This document shows, piece by piece, positions 8,925-17,497 of a stretch of 64,000 nt of DNA; position 1 is the first letter of the stretch; the number at the start of each line of letters is the position of its first letter. The DNA lies in NCBI GenBank assembly GCA_910584365.1, contig CAJUAF010000002.1:254081-318080 (forward strand), given 5' to 3'. The notes beneath the pieces are model-generated. The model saw only the letters and a list, made by a program, of their open reading frames with translations, was not told the origin of the DNA and searched no databases. This stretch comes from an uncultured Muribaculaceae bacterium. GTDB taxonomy: Bacteria > Bacteroidota > Bacteroidia > Bacteroidales > Muribaculaceae. A program made the translations under genes and the position numbers.

Positions 8925-10232
8925 TCAGAACGGGCGATGATTCGGGATTTCAATAAACGGATACAGAATCGGAAGCTGCTTTTGATCCGGAATATTTCCG
9001 GAATCGGAATAAACCTGTTTCGGACCGGATGAGAACCGTGGCCGGTCAAGCGAGCATGAAGCTATCCGGAGTTTGTCGAAATACATAGGGTTGGAGTTCA
9101 GCCGGTCGACAAGCACGTTCAGCCGACGTCTCTTTTCCCTTTCCTCCGGGGAGACGAACAGCCCAGGCTGTACCCCTTCCAAGGGTACGGTCTCGGTAAT
9201 ATAGACTCCGGCGCGACGGTACAGGAGCCCACGCCGGTATATAGAACGCAACAGCTTTACGCTCATACCGATCAGTGTCATCTGATCGTTCGTGGGTTCT
9301 TCCAGCGGACTGTATGCACTGTTATAGTATTGTTCGATATCCGTGCGGTAGGTATTTGTCTGGATAAAGACAGAGACCCCTTTGGCTGCCGATCCCTGGC
9401 GGCGCAGCTTCCGGGATGCGATAGTCATGAATCCGGAAACCGCTTCCTCCAACTCGGGGAGTCCGGTGACCGAAGGAGTAAACGTGCGCGTAGTGCAGAT
9501 CTGTTTCCTGACCTGATATTCAGGGTCGCGTTCCACACAGGCTACCCCGTTAAGTTCCTCCCAGGTACGCATCCCGATGACATTGACCAGCCTTCCGGCT
9601 TCTTCCCGTGTAAGGTCTGCGAAATCTATCGCTCTCCGGATACCGACTTGACGCAGACGGGAGGCGAGCCGGCGACCGATTCCCCAGATTTCATCTATCT
9701 CGGTCAGCTCAAGCGCCTTGCGCCGGCGAGTCTCGTTATCAATAAGGCACACAGCCCGGTAACCGGGATATTTCTTCGCAAAACGGGCCGCAACTTTCGC
9801 CAGGGTCTTCGTCGGGGCCACACCGAGCGATGTCGGAATCCCCACATTGCGGCGCACACGGCGAACGATTTCCCTCGCCGTAGTCTCAATAGCCGCAATG
9901 TCTGCAACCGGAAACGAAATGAACGCTTCGTCTATGGAATAGACTTCGATATCGGGCACCACGCTTTCGATGGCAGCCATTACACGGGCGGATAAATCGC
10001 CGTACAGCCTGTGATTGCCTGAAAGAGTTATTACATTGTTGCGGCGCAGGAGTTCGCGTACTTTGAAAAGTGGCATCCCTCTTTTCAGTCCCAGGGATTT
10101 CGCTTCATTGGAGAGCGCTACCGCGCATCCGTCGTTATTACTGGCGACAACAACCGGACGTCCCGAGAGGGCGGGATTGAAAACCCGCTCGCAGGAAACA
10201 AAAAAATTATTACAGTCAATCAGTCCGAACAT
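8925..10232 (-). CDS. umuC: Y-family DNA polymerase, UmuC-like
   Basis: 435 residues. It is recognised by the N-terminal palm motif (FGLIDCNNFFVSCERVF), the catalytic SIDEAF motif, a helix-hairpin-helix region (IWGIGRRLASRLRQVG) and a C-terminal little-finger domain ending in a short UmuC-type extension. The role is translesion synthesis past DNA damage. UmuC normally works with UmuD, usually encoded just upstream; here the upstream neighbour in the same direction is DUF4301 and no umuD is present, so UmuD is elsewhere or absent. ATG start with no overlap. Confidence 0.9.
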   Translation of the reverse strand: MFGLIDCNNFFVSCERVFNPALSGRPVVVASNNDGCAVALSNEAKSLGLKRGMPLFKVRELLRRNNVITLSGNHRLYGDLSARVMAAIESVVPDIEVYSIDEAFISFPVADIAAIETTAREIVRRVRRNVGIPTSLGVAPTKTLAKVAARFAKKYPGYRAVCLIDNETRRRKALELTEIDEIWGIGRRLASRLRQVGIRRAIDFADLTREEAGRLVNVIGMRTWEELNGVACVERDPEYQVRKQICTTRTFTPSVTGLPELEEAVSGFMTIASRKLRRQGSAAKGVSVFIQTNTYRTDIEQYYNSAYSPLEEPTNDQMTLIGMSVKLLRSIYRRGLLYRRAGVYITETVPLEGVQPGLFVSPEEREKRRRLNVLVDRLNSNPMYFDKLRIASCSLDRPRFSSGPKQVYSDSGNIPDQKQLPILYPFIEIPNHRPF

Positions 10233-10305
10233 CAGGATTTTGCTTTTTCAACTCGTTCCATCCTCAGGGGGCACTCCGGAAGCCGTCTCCAGCCGGACGA
10301 AAACA

Positions 10306-10347
10306 CAGGCGGTATGCCAGAAGCCTTACAGCCTGGAATACCGCCTG
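10306..10347. terminator. Stem-loop between DUF4301 and umuC
   Basis: An inverted repeat (CAGGCGGTATGCC with GGAATACCGCCTG, one mismatch) has a 16-base loop. Read on the minus strand it is followed by a T-rich stretch, which fits an intrinsic terminator for the DUF4301 gene whose stop is at 10443. Confidence 0.55.
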
Positions 10348-10442
10348 TGATATAACATGAATGGTGTTCCATAACGGTCCATCCTGCCGAAAATCAGAAC
10401 GCTTGACAGAATCTGGATTTTGACACAGTACCCCGCCTGTCC

Positions 10443-11966
10443 TTAAAGCTGATGCTGGGGACGGAGCAGATCGTTGACAGTCTTTACGGGATTGAACGTC
10501 TCGATAGGCACTTCCACGAATGCGGTGTTCCAGTCGCTCATAGCGCCGTTCCACAGACCGGGAAGTTCCAGGGCTTTCAGACTGCGGCCGTGGAGCGACT
10601 TGGAGGATATGAAGCCTGTCTCGGCATCCACGTGGGCCGGAAGGTCATATTTTCTTCCCTCCGCGTCGCGGAGATAACATACCAGGTCAACCGGATTGAA
10701 GTGGGTGGCTTTTGACATCATGGTCTTGTTTTCCTCCTTGCTCAGGTCAATCTGGGAACTTTCCAGAATCTGGAGCGAACGGGAACCGTCGGCGTTGAAC
10801 GCGATATACGGACCTCCGCCCGGTTCCCCTTCATTGCGTACCATTCCGCAGACACGCATAGGCCGGTCGAGTTTGGCACGGAGATATGCCGCGAGATCCT
10901 CCCCTTTGAGCGTCTCCAGTTCGGGCGCCTCGAAGCAGAAATTGCGGCGCAGGAAGCCGGCGATTTCCTCAAGCTGTTCTTCGGAGTAGGAACGCGAATC
11001 AATCAGGCGGATATATTCAACGGCCTTGTCATGCAGTTCCATCAGGTAACCGGCGATTACTTTCTTGAACTGGAGGGTGGCTCCGCGGCGTGAATCGGGC
11101 ACAACATTGTCGATATTCTTTATGAACACCACCGTAGCGTCCAGATCGTTGAGATTCTGAATCAGGGCGCCGTGACCGCCGGGACGGAAGACAAGACTGC
11201 CGTTCTCCCGGAAGAGGGTGTTATCCTCATTTACTGCGACGGTGTCGGTTGAAGGCTTCTGCTCTGACATGGTCACATTGATTCTGACGTTCATCCGCTC
11301 TTCTATCGCCGGGATGGCCTGCTGAAGTTTGCGGCTGAACGCATCGCGGTGAGAGGGAGAGACGGTCAGATGCATATTGACGGTGCCGTCGGCCTGGCGT
11401 GCAGACTGCGCGCCTTCCATCAATTGCTCTTCCACGGGTGTGCGTGTGCCGTTGTCGGCGCGGTGGAATGTCAGCAGACCTTTCGGAAGATTCCCGTAAT
11501 TGAGTCCGTCGGCGGAAATAATGCCGCGGATCACATCCTTCTGGCGTCCTTCGGCCAGGAGTTCATCCACTCCGTTCCCCGTAGTCTTGCGGAGAACGGA
11601 GTCAAGTTCGTCAAAGAAAGCGACATTATGGATATCTTTCAGCAGCCGGTCGACATCCGAACCTTCCGGAGCTTTATCCTCCGACCCGTCGACGAAGCTG
11701 AAAAGCGCCTTGAACATACGGGAAGCAGCTCCGGAGGCGGGTACGAACTTGCAGACATCTCCGCCGTCGGCCAGATATTTGTTCCAGCGGGCTACGGCCT
11801 GTTCTTCCTGCTGCGGGGTAAGCACTGTGATTCCTTCTCCGGGACGGGCTGAATCATAGATTTTCAGAAAAGGGAAACCGGTCTTGAACCGTTCCACCTG
11901 GCTAAGAAGCTGTTCTTCGCTGACTCCGCGGGCTGTCAGCTGGACTTTGTCTTCTGCAGATAACAT
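10443..11966 (-). CDS. DUF4301-family protein
   Basis: 507 residues. It is recognised as DUF4301 from its overall layout: an N-terminal segment (FPFLKIYDSARPG), KFVPASGAASRMFK near residue 95, and later HGALIQNLNDLDATVVFIKNIDN. The GAASRMFK loop and the HGAL segment resemble nucleotide-sugar or phosphate-binding loops, but I know of no established biochemical function. It is cytoplasmic, with no signal peptide. The gene sits immediately beyond the left 46-bp repeat of the Tat/CXXX island; before that insertion its upstream neighbour was probably yqgE. Confidence 0.8.
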   Translation of the reverse strand: MLSAEDKVQLTARGVSEEQLLSQVERFKTGFPFLKIYDSARPGEGITVLTPQQEEQAVARWNKYLADGGDVCKFVPASGAASRMFKALFSFVDGSEDKAPEGSDVDRLLKDIHNVAFFDELDSVLRKTTGNGVDELLAEGRQKDVIRGIISADGLNYGNLPKGLLTFHRADNGTRTPVEEQLMEGAQSARQADGTVNMHLTVSPSHRDAFSRKLQQAIPAIEERMNVRINVTMSEQKPSTDTVAVNEDNTLFRENGSLVFRPGGHGALIQNLNDLDATVVFIKNIDNVVPDSRRGATLQFKKVIAGYLMELHDKAVEYIRLIDSRSYSEEQLEEIAGFLRRNFCFEAPELETLKGEDLAAYLRAKLDRPMRVCGMVRNEGEPGGGPYIAFNADGSRSLQILESSQIDLSKEENKTMMSKATHFNPVDLVCYLRDAEGRKYDLPAHVDAETGFISSKSLHGRSLKALELPGLWNGAMSDWNTAFVEVPIETFNPVKTVNDLLRPQHQL

Positions 11967-12031
11967 ATCGGTAAATGTAGGTTAATTGTGTCGTTAAGGT
12001 TTTGCTACAAAGTTACGATTTTCCCGTCAGT

Positions 12032-12077
12032 CATACAAAAAAATCCTCCGGTAATTCATGCCGGAGGACGATAAAGT
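12032..12077. repeat. Left copy of 46-bp perfect direct repeat (terminator unit T1)
   Basis: These 46 bases are identical, in the same orientation, to 17822-17867. The unit contains a hairpin (TCCTCCGG / CCGGAGGA, 8-bp stem, 9-base loop) preceded by seven A's. On the minus strand it is a rho-independent terminator and would end the tat operon, whose last gene stops at 12196. Confidence 0.92.
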
Positions 12078-12131
12078 GTCCGTTCCTGATAAAGGTTGAC
12101 TCGGTTTGTTGGTTTAATGTATATTGGTTGA

Positions 12132-12163
12132 CTCGGGAGTTTGACACTTTTGTTCTTGACAAA
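12132..12163. repeat. Inner direct repeat, left copy
   Basis: Begins with the 16-bp string CTCGGGAGTTTGACAC and continues with a near-match to 17651-17682 in the same orientation (about three to four mismatches over 32 bases). It lies just inside the left 46-bp repeat. Confidence 0.75.
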
Positions 12164-12195
12164 GATTTGATAACTTCATTATATTGCCATTGAGG

Positions 12196-13002
12196 TTATT
12201 CTGCCGCATCTTTTTTGTCAGATTTTTTCAATACGAGTATGCTTAGTTCATACAGTCCGTATATAGGGAATGTTACAAGAAAGAGCGTAAATATGTCAGG
12301 AGGGGTTATAATTGCTGCCACAATCATTATCACAATAAGGGCATATGGTCGAATTTTTTTTAACAATGGAGCATCAACCCATCCCATTTTTCCTAATATG
12401 TATATGATAATTGGAAGTTGGAAAAGTATTCCAGTTAGGAATACAAGGGTAGAGAAAGATGATATGTAAGAGTCCAAAGTAATCGTATTGATAACACATT
12501 CATTAACCTGATAGGTCGCTAAGAATCTGAATGATATAGGGAAAAGTATAAAATAGCTAATCAATACACCCAATAAAAACAAGGCGTAAATAATACAGGC
12601 TACCGCGACAGAGTATCGTTTTTCATTTTCATACAATGCAGGAGATATAAATTTGAATAACTCAAACAAAATATAAGGGGAAACGAACAATATCGCTAAT
12701 AAGCATGACACATATATATGAGTCATGAATTGAGAAGAAAGTTCGGTACTTATAAGAGATACGTCTATGTCTGCAAAATGACTCTGAATATTTAATTTGG
12801 CAAGTAAAGACTCAATAAATGTAAAAGTTGCAAAGTCTGAATTTCTCGGAGCCAATAAAAGTGTAAATGTCTCTTTTTTGAAACAAAAAATTATAATTGT
12901 CAATATCAATATGACAAGAATAATTCGGAAAAGCATCTTGCGTAAAACCTCAAGATGCTCTCCCGTTGTCATCAATCCTGAGCCATTATCACTTTGAGTC
13001 AT
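12196..13002 (-). CDS. tatC: TatC, twin-arginine translocase core subunit
   Basis: 268 residues with six predicted membrane helices. TatC hallmarks are visible: N-terminal GEHLEVLR (variant of the E..HL.ELR motif), SPYILFELFKFISPAL with the following acidic NEK loop, and the ITPPD motif before the last helices. TatC binds the twin-arginine signal peptide and recruits TatA. It is the last gene of a leftward operon that also encodes twin-arginine Cys-repeat precursors. Its start overlaps the end of tatA by 14 bases. The T1 hairpin follows the stop. It is very A+T-rich, unlike the surrounding core genes. Confidence 0.92.
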   Translation of the reverse strand: MTQSDNGSGLMTTGEHLEVLRKMLFRIILVILILTIIIFCFKKETFTLLLAPRNSDFATFTFIESLLAKLNIQSHFADIDVSLISTELSSQFMTHIYVSCLLAILFVSPYILFELFKFISPALYENEKRYSVAVACIIYALFLLGVLISYFILFPISFRFLATYQVNECVINTITLDSYISSFSTLVFLTGILFQLPIIIYILGKMGWVDAPLLKKIRPYALIVIMIVAAIITPPDIFTLFLVTFPIYGLYELSILVLKKSDKKDAAE

Positions 13003-13249
13003 GGTTTGCAGAATCTACCGTGGAGTGTGTGCCGGATTCTTTCATTTTAGATTCAACACGACGTTGTACTTCTTCATCAACGCGACGCTGCATTTCTTCT
13101 TCGGTCGGCTCGTTCATGCCTTCTTTGAAACTCTTGACGCCTTTACCCATGCCTTTCATAAGCTCAGGCAATTTCTTTCCGCCGAATATAAGGAGAATCA
13201 CTGCACAGATGAGAATTATCTCAGTTGCGCCAATCATACAGATAATCAT
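12989..13249 (-). CDS. tatA: TatA/TatE-type translocase pore subunit
   Basis: 86 residues from the ATG at 13249, which overlaps the preceding stop codon as ATGA; a longer start at 13276 is possible. It has one N-terminal membrane helix (GATEIILICAVILLIFGGKKLPEL), a hinge, an amphipathic helix (MKGMGKGVKSFKEGM) and a polar Glu/Arg/Val tail, the classic TatA layout. The conserved FGxKKLPEL hinge is present. TatA oligomers form the passage for folded substrates. It is translationally coupled on both sides, so it belongs to the same transcript as tatC and the maturation genes. No separate TatB was seen; a TatA/TatC two-component system is likely. Confidence 0.88.
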   Translation of the reverse strand: MIICMIGATEIILICAVILLIFGGKKLPELMKGMGKGVKSFKEGMNEPTEEEMQRRVDEEVQRRVESKMKESGTHSTVDSANHDSK

Positions 13250-13521
13250 GATGGAACTATTAATGAGATTAGACAAGTGTTAAAATCTATCTCCCAGTGT
13301 CCGTTTTCATCGGACTCCCACGAGTATTTCGCTGCCATTCTTGACCACCAATTTTGGAAGTCTGAGCCAGTCTTGCCGAGGTCTTTTACGAGCTTTTCAT
13401 ATAGCTCTATATTATCGGGTGTTAGAACTTTTGCCAGTTCGTTGAGCCCGTTTCGACGCTCAAACAGTGCTTGAATTTCATCGCGTTCTGTTTCAGATAC
13501 GCGGCCTACTACTTTATTCAT
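13246..13521 (-). CDS. CXXX-repeat peptide modification system small protein
   Basis: 91 residues, soluble and charged. It matches from memory a small family that accompanies CXXX-repeat radical SAM maturases: an N-terminal helix with ERDEIQALFERRNGLNEL, a middle LYEKLVKDLG...FQNWW, and a C-terminal WEIDFNTC. It could be a precursor-recognition or scaffold protein; its biochemical role is not known to me. It sits two bases after the SPASM partner stop and overlaps the tatA start. Confidence 0.7.
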   Translation of the reverse strand: MNKVVGRVSETERDEIQALFERRNGLNELAKVLTPDNIELYEKLVKDLGKTGSDFQNWWSRMAAKYSWESDENGHWEIDFNTCLISLIVPS

Positions 13522-13523
13522 GT

Positions 13524-14444
13524 TTATAATTTTTCGAAAGGGTCAAGATATGAAATTTCAGGTATTTCTGTTCCCGGTAAAAACTCTCCAATCCCGCGCA
13601 AGCCTGCAAGCAGTTCGCGCGAAGCGTTTCTTTCAAGATGAGAAATTACGCACTGGATATGTCCGGGAGTATTAACTTCAAGTGTCTTTACATTATTAAG
13701 CCACACGCAGCGATGACAATGCCATGCATCGCACTTTCTGCATATCGGAGCATAATCGAGTTTATATAACTGCGGATTCTTTATACTGATACCATCAGAA
13801 ACAGAACCGCAATTAGATTTTCCTCCATAATAGAAAGCAGGACAAACATAGAATTTGCCGTCAGGAGCGACTATTATGGTTTCTTCTCCTGCATTGCAGT
13901 TGTTCATTGCCGTTAACATAAGCCTGTCAGTCAAAATGTTTAATTGAGGCATACGTTCACCGGCTTTGCATCTCTGCAATATGGATCCAACTAATTCTTT
14001 GAGAAATTCGCGATATGAGCAGGTGTCGCTGTCTGACATAGAGGCAATATCCGTAATTACGAGATTAACTCGTTCAATATCAAAGACAATATTCGTGATT
14101 TGTTCTATTCCGCTCAATAATTCGGGTATGGATGTTCTTAGAACCACATTGGCCGATTGCACTTGTGAAAAGTCGGACAATTTTCCGACTGCAATATCAT
14201 CGGCATCTGCCAGACAAACCGGCTTAATGTTGGTATGGTCAATACTATTAATCAATTCTACGTATTCACGAGGAATTGAGTAGTTTGGATACACGAACTG
14301 TATTCTCAGATTTTCTTTCATTCCGAAAGTTATAGCCTTTGCCAAATCCTCAAGGGCAAGAAGTCTCGGAGTGCGTATTTCTGCTTCGTAATGGCAATAT
14401 GCCGTTGAAGTATCATCCAGTAATATTACAAGATATTTCAGCAT
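13524..14444 (-). CDS. CXXX-repeat peptide maturase, SPASM-type partner without radical SAM cluster
   Basis: 306 residues. The C-terminal third is SPASM-like: NCNAG near residue 180, a YVCP motif, then CRKCDAWHCHRC and a further Cys, suitable for binding auxiliary iron-sulfur clusters. The N-terminal half lacks any CX3CX2C radical SAM motif, so it should not cleave S-adenosylmethionine itself. It agrees in layout with the family called CXXX repeat peptide maturase, found next to the true radical SAM enzyme. It overlaps that gene by seven bases. A partner that holds the precursor or transfers electrons is plausible but unproven. Confidence 0.72.
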   Translation of the reverse strand: MLKYLVILLDDTSTAYCHYEAEIRTPRLLALEDLAKAITFGMKENLRIQFVYPNYSIPREYVELINSIDHTNIKPVCLADADDIAVGKLSDFSQVQSANVVLRTSIPELLSGIEQITNIVFDIERVNLVITDIASMSDSDTCSYREFLKELVGSILQRCKAGERMPQLNILTDRLMLTAMNNCNAGEETIIVAPDGKFYVCPAFYYGGKSNCGSVSDGISIKNPQLYKLDYAPICRKCDAWHCHRCVWLNNVKTLEVNTPGHIQCVISHLERNASRELLAGLRGIGEFLPGTEIPEISYLDPFEKL

Positions 14445-15661
14445 GGCTCATTGTTTTTTACGGATGGTTTATTGGACTCGAACTCATTTCGCTCTCCCAG
14501 TAACTCTAATTTACGAAACAACTTGTTCCAATAGTAGTTATTGGCGCGAACTCTAGATTTATGCATTTTGCAAATTGCCGTAGAACGTTGAAAGATTGTC
14601 GGAGTATCTGCGGCATCGTAATTCTCGCCTTGACACCATGCACAGCCGCTTGCCACCTCGCACTCTATACATTCACGAGGCGATTGTGTCGTACGATCAA
14701 GTGTAAGGAACGGACGCAATTTGTCCTTGTCTATTCCTGACTGAATATTTCCGATGATAATAGGCTGCTTTGATCGCAAGGAATATGCAGCAAATCTCGT
14801 ACACGGATAGAAATTTCCGGCGGCATCAATGGCTAACATCTTTCCGGCACCGCACCAATTCTGATTATCATTTTCAGGATTGAGAGGTTTACCGATTGTT
14901 TCTGAGAAGAAAGAGCAAGCATATTCCTGATACCAACCTCCGTCAATAATTGCATCGGCAAGTTCAGTAAGTTGTTGCTCAAAAAGGATGTCATCGCCAT
15001 CTTTCCAAACATCCTCGAATACAACATTAATATTTACTTCGTGTATGCCGAGAGAATATAGATGTAGAACACTTTCCTTAATGTATGGTATATCAGCAGA
15101 ACTAATGGTTACTTTAGTTCCGGCATTGGGGAATTGAGATAGCCACAGAGGTATGTTTCGTACAACATCTGTGTAACTGCCGCGCTTATCTCCGACACCT
15201 TTCCAAATACGATTCAAATCGTGCTTCTTTTGAGTGCCATCAATGGTGATTCCGATTGAGAGATGAGATTTATTTTTCTTGATAAACTTCTGCACTTTTT
15301 CAGAATCATAATTAATGCCATTGGTAGAGAAACTGAATCGGTAGGAATTGAACCAATGATGGTTTCGGCGATACATTTCTGTTTTAAGATAGTCGCAGAT
15401 TTTGTCAATTAATTCTATCTCAAGAAATGGCTCGCCACCGATGAAGTCCCATATTACAGATTCTTCCTTGAAATCTGCTTCATATTCAAGTATATAGTCA
15501 ATGGCGGCTTTAGCCACTTCCCACGTCATACGCTCTTTCTCGTTCTTCCCTACGAGATAGCAATACTTACAAGCGAGCTGGCAGTCCTTAGTGACGATAA
15601 ACGTAATATTTTTCGCCATGCCTTTTTGCCAAGGTTCGGGATTGATTTTGTATGGTTGCAT
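14438..15661 (-). CDS. Radical SAM/SPASM peptide maturase for CXXX-repeat precursors
   Basis: 407 residues. The radical SAM cluster motif CX3CX2C is at Cys27, Cys31 and Cys34 (KDCQLACKYCY), followed by the GGEP motif (FIGGEPFLE) that contacts SAM. The C-terminal SPASM domain has WCGAGKMLAID, FYPC and a Cys-rich block (CIECEVASGCAWC, then a later Cys) for two auxiliary clusters. Enzymes of this type make thioether or carbon-carbon crosslinks on ribosomal peptides. The gene starts 20 bases after the stop of the 32-Cys precursor, so that peptide is the obvious substrate. The product chemistry cannot be read from sequence; Cys-derived thioethers are an inference. Confidence 0.88.
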   Translation of the reverse strand: MQPYKINPEPWQKGMAKNITFIVTKDCQLACKYCYLVGKNEKERMTWEVAKAAIDYILEYEADFKEESVIWDFIGGEPFLEIELIDKICDYLKTEMYRRNHHWFNSYRFSFSTNGINYDSEKVQKFIKKNKSHLSIGITIDGTQKKHDLNRIWKGVGDKRGSYTDVVRNIPLWLSQFPNAGTKVTISSADIPYIKESVLHLYSLGIHEVNINVVFEDVWKDGDDILFEQQLTELADAIIDGGWYQEYACSFFSETIGKPLNPENDNQNWCGAGKMLAIDAAGNFYPCTRFAAYSLRSKQPIIIGNIQSGIDKDKLRPFLTLDRTTQSPRECIECEVASGCAWCQGENYDAADTPTIFQRSTAICKMHKSRVRANNYYWNKLFRKLELLGERNEFESNKPSVKNNEPC

Positions 15662-15681
15662 AATAAACGAAATCTTTTAAT

Positions 15682-16236
15682 CTATTCATAGGTAGTAAAA
15701 TATGAACTGCTACCAAAGCATCCACTTTTACAACCGCCTCGGCAATCGGTAGAACAGCCGCTTCCACAGCTATATTGACAATTTCCTTGACAACCTGAAC
15801 GGCAACCACCCTGACAGCCATAAGAACATTGGCCTTGACAACTTGTGGTGCAATCACTTTGACACATCAAATCGCATTTGCCGGTGCATCCTGCAATACA
15901 GCCATTTCCACAATTTTGGCCACAACCACTTGAACATTGTTGTCCACAACTACTTGCGCATTGCTGCTTACATGTTGTAGTACAAGAGGTCTGACATCCT
16001 CCCGCACAATCGCCTGTGCAACTTCCTCTGCACTCACCCTTGCAACTTCCAGTGCATGAAGTCGTACATAAGCCTGTGCAACTTCCTGGGCAATAGTCTG
16101 GAGCAGGTTCAGATGCAGCTCTTAGCGAAGATGGCACACCCATAAGTGCAATACCTCCCAATATAGGAAGAATACGTCCGGTTGCTTTCCTGAAAAAGTC
16201 TCGCCGACTTACCCTTTCATCTTTATCTAATCCCAT
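15682..16236 (-). CDS. CXXX-repeat precursor peptide with Tat signal, 32 cysteines
   Basis: 184 residues. The N-terminus has a twin-arginine signal (SRRDFFRKAT, residues 10-19) and a hydrophobic stretch to about residue 40, with a probable cleavage near SLRA-A. From residue 49 a Cys occurs at every fourth position without a break to residue 173, giving 32 Cys; the intervening residues are mostly Gly, Ser, Thr and Gln. An 11-residue Cys-free tail follows. This is the presumed substrate of the radical SAM enzyme directly downstream, exported by the TatA/TatC encoded in the same operon. Its start overlaps the preceding gene by ten bases. Confidence 0.85.
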   Translation of the reverse strand: MGLDKDERVSRRDFFRKATGRILPILGGIALMGVPSSLRAASEPAPDYCPGSCTGLCTTSCTGSCKGECRGSCTGDCAGGCQTSCTTTCKQQCASSCGQQCSSGCGQNCGNGCIAGCTGKCDLMCQSDCTTSCQGQCSYGCQGGCRSGCQGNCQYSCGSGCSTDCRGGCKSGCFGSSSYFTTYE

Positions 16237-16715
16237 TTTAGTCCTTGAATTGAAATTTCTACAGCTATATTGTCAAACGCGATAAAATAAATTTCAGGGT
16301 GTTTTTTATATGGCAATATCCGTATTTCGCACACGGTATGGCGTAATACTGTTGGTGTTTGATCCGACCTTGGATTAGGAATGACGAATACCGATGCTTT
16401 AGATAAATCTTCTGCCGTTGGATACCGATCACTTACATAGTAATCAACAGTACCATAATAAGAGAACGATTGTTTATTTTTATAATGTTCTTTTATTTCC
16501 TTCTTTGTCGGTTTGCAATAGTTATTGATTTGGAACTTAAAAAACTTAATGCCACCTGCACTTTTTAAAACAAGTCCGGAATCATCAGTGTACTTAGAGA
16601 TGCGTCCTGGACAAGATTCCCAAGAGGACCAAGAGCCCTTATAATTGAAACATACTTGTTGAGCATTGGTAACAATAGAGCATACCAATATTAAAAATAC
16701 GAGAATTTTTCGCAT
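16227..16715 (-). CDS. Small secreted protein of unknown function in the CXXX operon
   Basis: 162 residues from the ATG at 16715. A typical Sec signal peptide (MRKILVFLILVCSIVTNAQ) is followed by a mixed soluble domain with four Cys residues (VCFNYKG, ESCPG, NYCKP, VCEI). I do not recognise a family. It lies between the two Cys-repeat precursors and overlaps the second one by ten bases, so it is expressed with them. It could act on the exported peptides in the periplasm (immunity, binding or anchoring), but nothing in the sequence shows this. Confidence 0.65.
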   Translation of the reverse strand: MRKILVFLILVCSIVTNAQQVCFNYKGSWSSWESCPGRISKYTDDSGLVLKSAGGIKFFKFQINNYCKPTKKEIKEHYKNKQSFSYYGTVDYYVSDRYPTAEDLSKASVFVIPNPRSDQTPTVLRHTVCEIRILPYKKHPEIYFIAFDNIAVEISIQGLKWD

Positions 16716-16825
16716 GATATAGGTCAATTAAGCAGTTCATGTTTTACGATATAATTTCGCCACTGGAATTTCGCCCACATTATGTGAGCGAAATTCCAAT
16801 TATGCCAATAGTATGGTTGGGAGAT

Positions 16826-17149
16826 TTAGAATGAGTTCATGCTGCTACAACCACCGCTACAAGATCCTTGGCAATAGCCTTTACAGGTGTTTTGACAAGA
16901 ATACGAGCATGCGCCACCGCAGCCGCCTTTACAACCACCAGAACATGTACCAGTACAACGGCTGGAACATGAGCCAGAACATGAATAACTACATCCATAT
17001 TGGCAATATTCGCCTCCGGATTCAGCCGCCTTTGAGATGAACGGCACATTGGAAAGAAGTGAAGCACCCAAGATTGGTAACGCTGCTTTTGCCGCCTTTT
17101 TGAAGAACTGGCGGCGAGATTCCAGTTCCTCTCTATTCTCGTCCTTCAT
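16826..17149 (-). CDS. CXXX-repeat precursor peptide with Tat signal, 14 cysteines
   Basis: 107 residues, the first gene of the operon. The twin-arginine signal (SRRQFFKKAA, residues 11-20) and hydrophobic stretch end near ISKA-A. The first Cys is at residue 49, exactly as in the longer precursor, and 14 Cys follow in perfect CXXX register to residue 101, then a short SSMNSF tail. The leader is similar to the other precursor in charge pattern and length, while the repeat residues differ. This suggests that the signal/leader is recognised in common and the repeat number is free to vary. Confidence 0.83.
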   Translation of the reverse strand: MKDENREELESRRQFFKKAAKAALPILGASLLSNVPFISKAAESGGEYCQYGCSYSCSGSCSSRCTGTCSGGCKGGCGGACSYSCQNTCKGYCQGSCSGGCSSMNSF

Positions 17150-17197
17150 TGGATTTGATATTGAGCCCTATAGCTATCTCTTGAGTCAGGCGATTAT

Positions 17198-17491
17198 AAA
17201 AAAAGCGTGAGATGCTATACTTGCTGCTCAATCCATTCATAGAGGCTCTCGCATTGCCCATTGGAGTAGAAAGAGCAACGCCGAAGCCTCACGCCGTATG
17301 ATATGCAAATTGGAGGTTGCAAACTGCAATCTCTTAAATATCATACCCGAAGACATCTACCGTTGCTGCATTCTCGACTCCAATAATGAATTTGCGAGAT
17401 TCCTATGAATCAAGAATTGCGCTAAGTAAACGCTTTTAACTATGTCTGCATCCCGCCCACAAGCCCATATCGGACTTCGGCAGACGATATG
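17198..17491 (-). ncRNA. Long structured leader upstream of the CXXX operon
   Basis: Bases 17201-17437 fold on themselves through nested complementary blocks: 17201-17208/17430-17437, 17235-17242/17403-17410, 17247-17253/17393-17399, 17260-17267/17377-17384, 17274-17280/17361-17367, 17296-17304/17338-17346 and a terminal 17313-17321/17325-17333. On the minus strand, the operon's direction, the closing stem runs into seven T's, like an intrinsic terminator. An alternative 7-bp stem, 17205-17211 with 17288-17294, competes with the outer stem. Nearer the promoter, 17466-17472/17485-17491 competes with 17444-17449/17480-17485. Competing helices plus a terminator-like end suggest an attenuator or riboswitch, but no known class was recognised. 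Confidence 0.5.
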
Positions 17492-17497
17492 CATTTG

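Noticed and set aside
15690..16110. Dense short DNA repeats resembling a CRISPR or tandem-repeat array
   Set aside because: The 12-base periodicity is the coding pattern of the CXXX repeat in an open frame with a Tat signal. There are no spacers and no cas genes.
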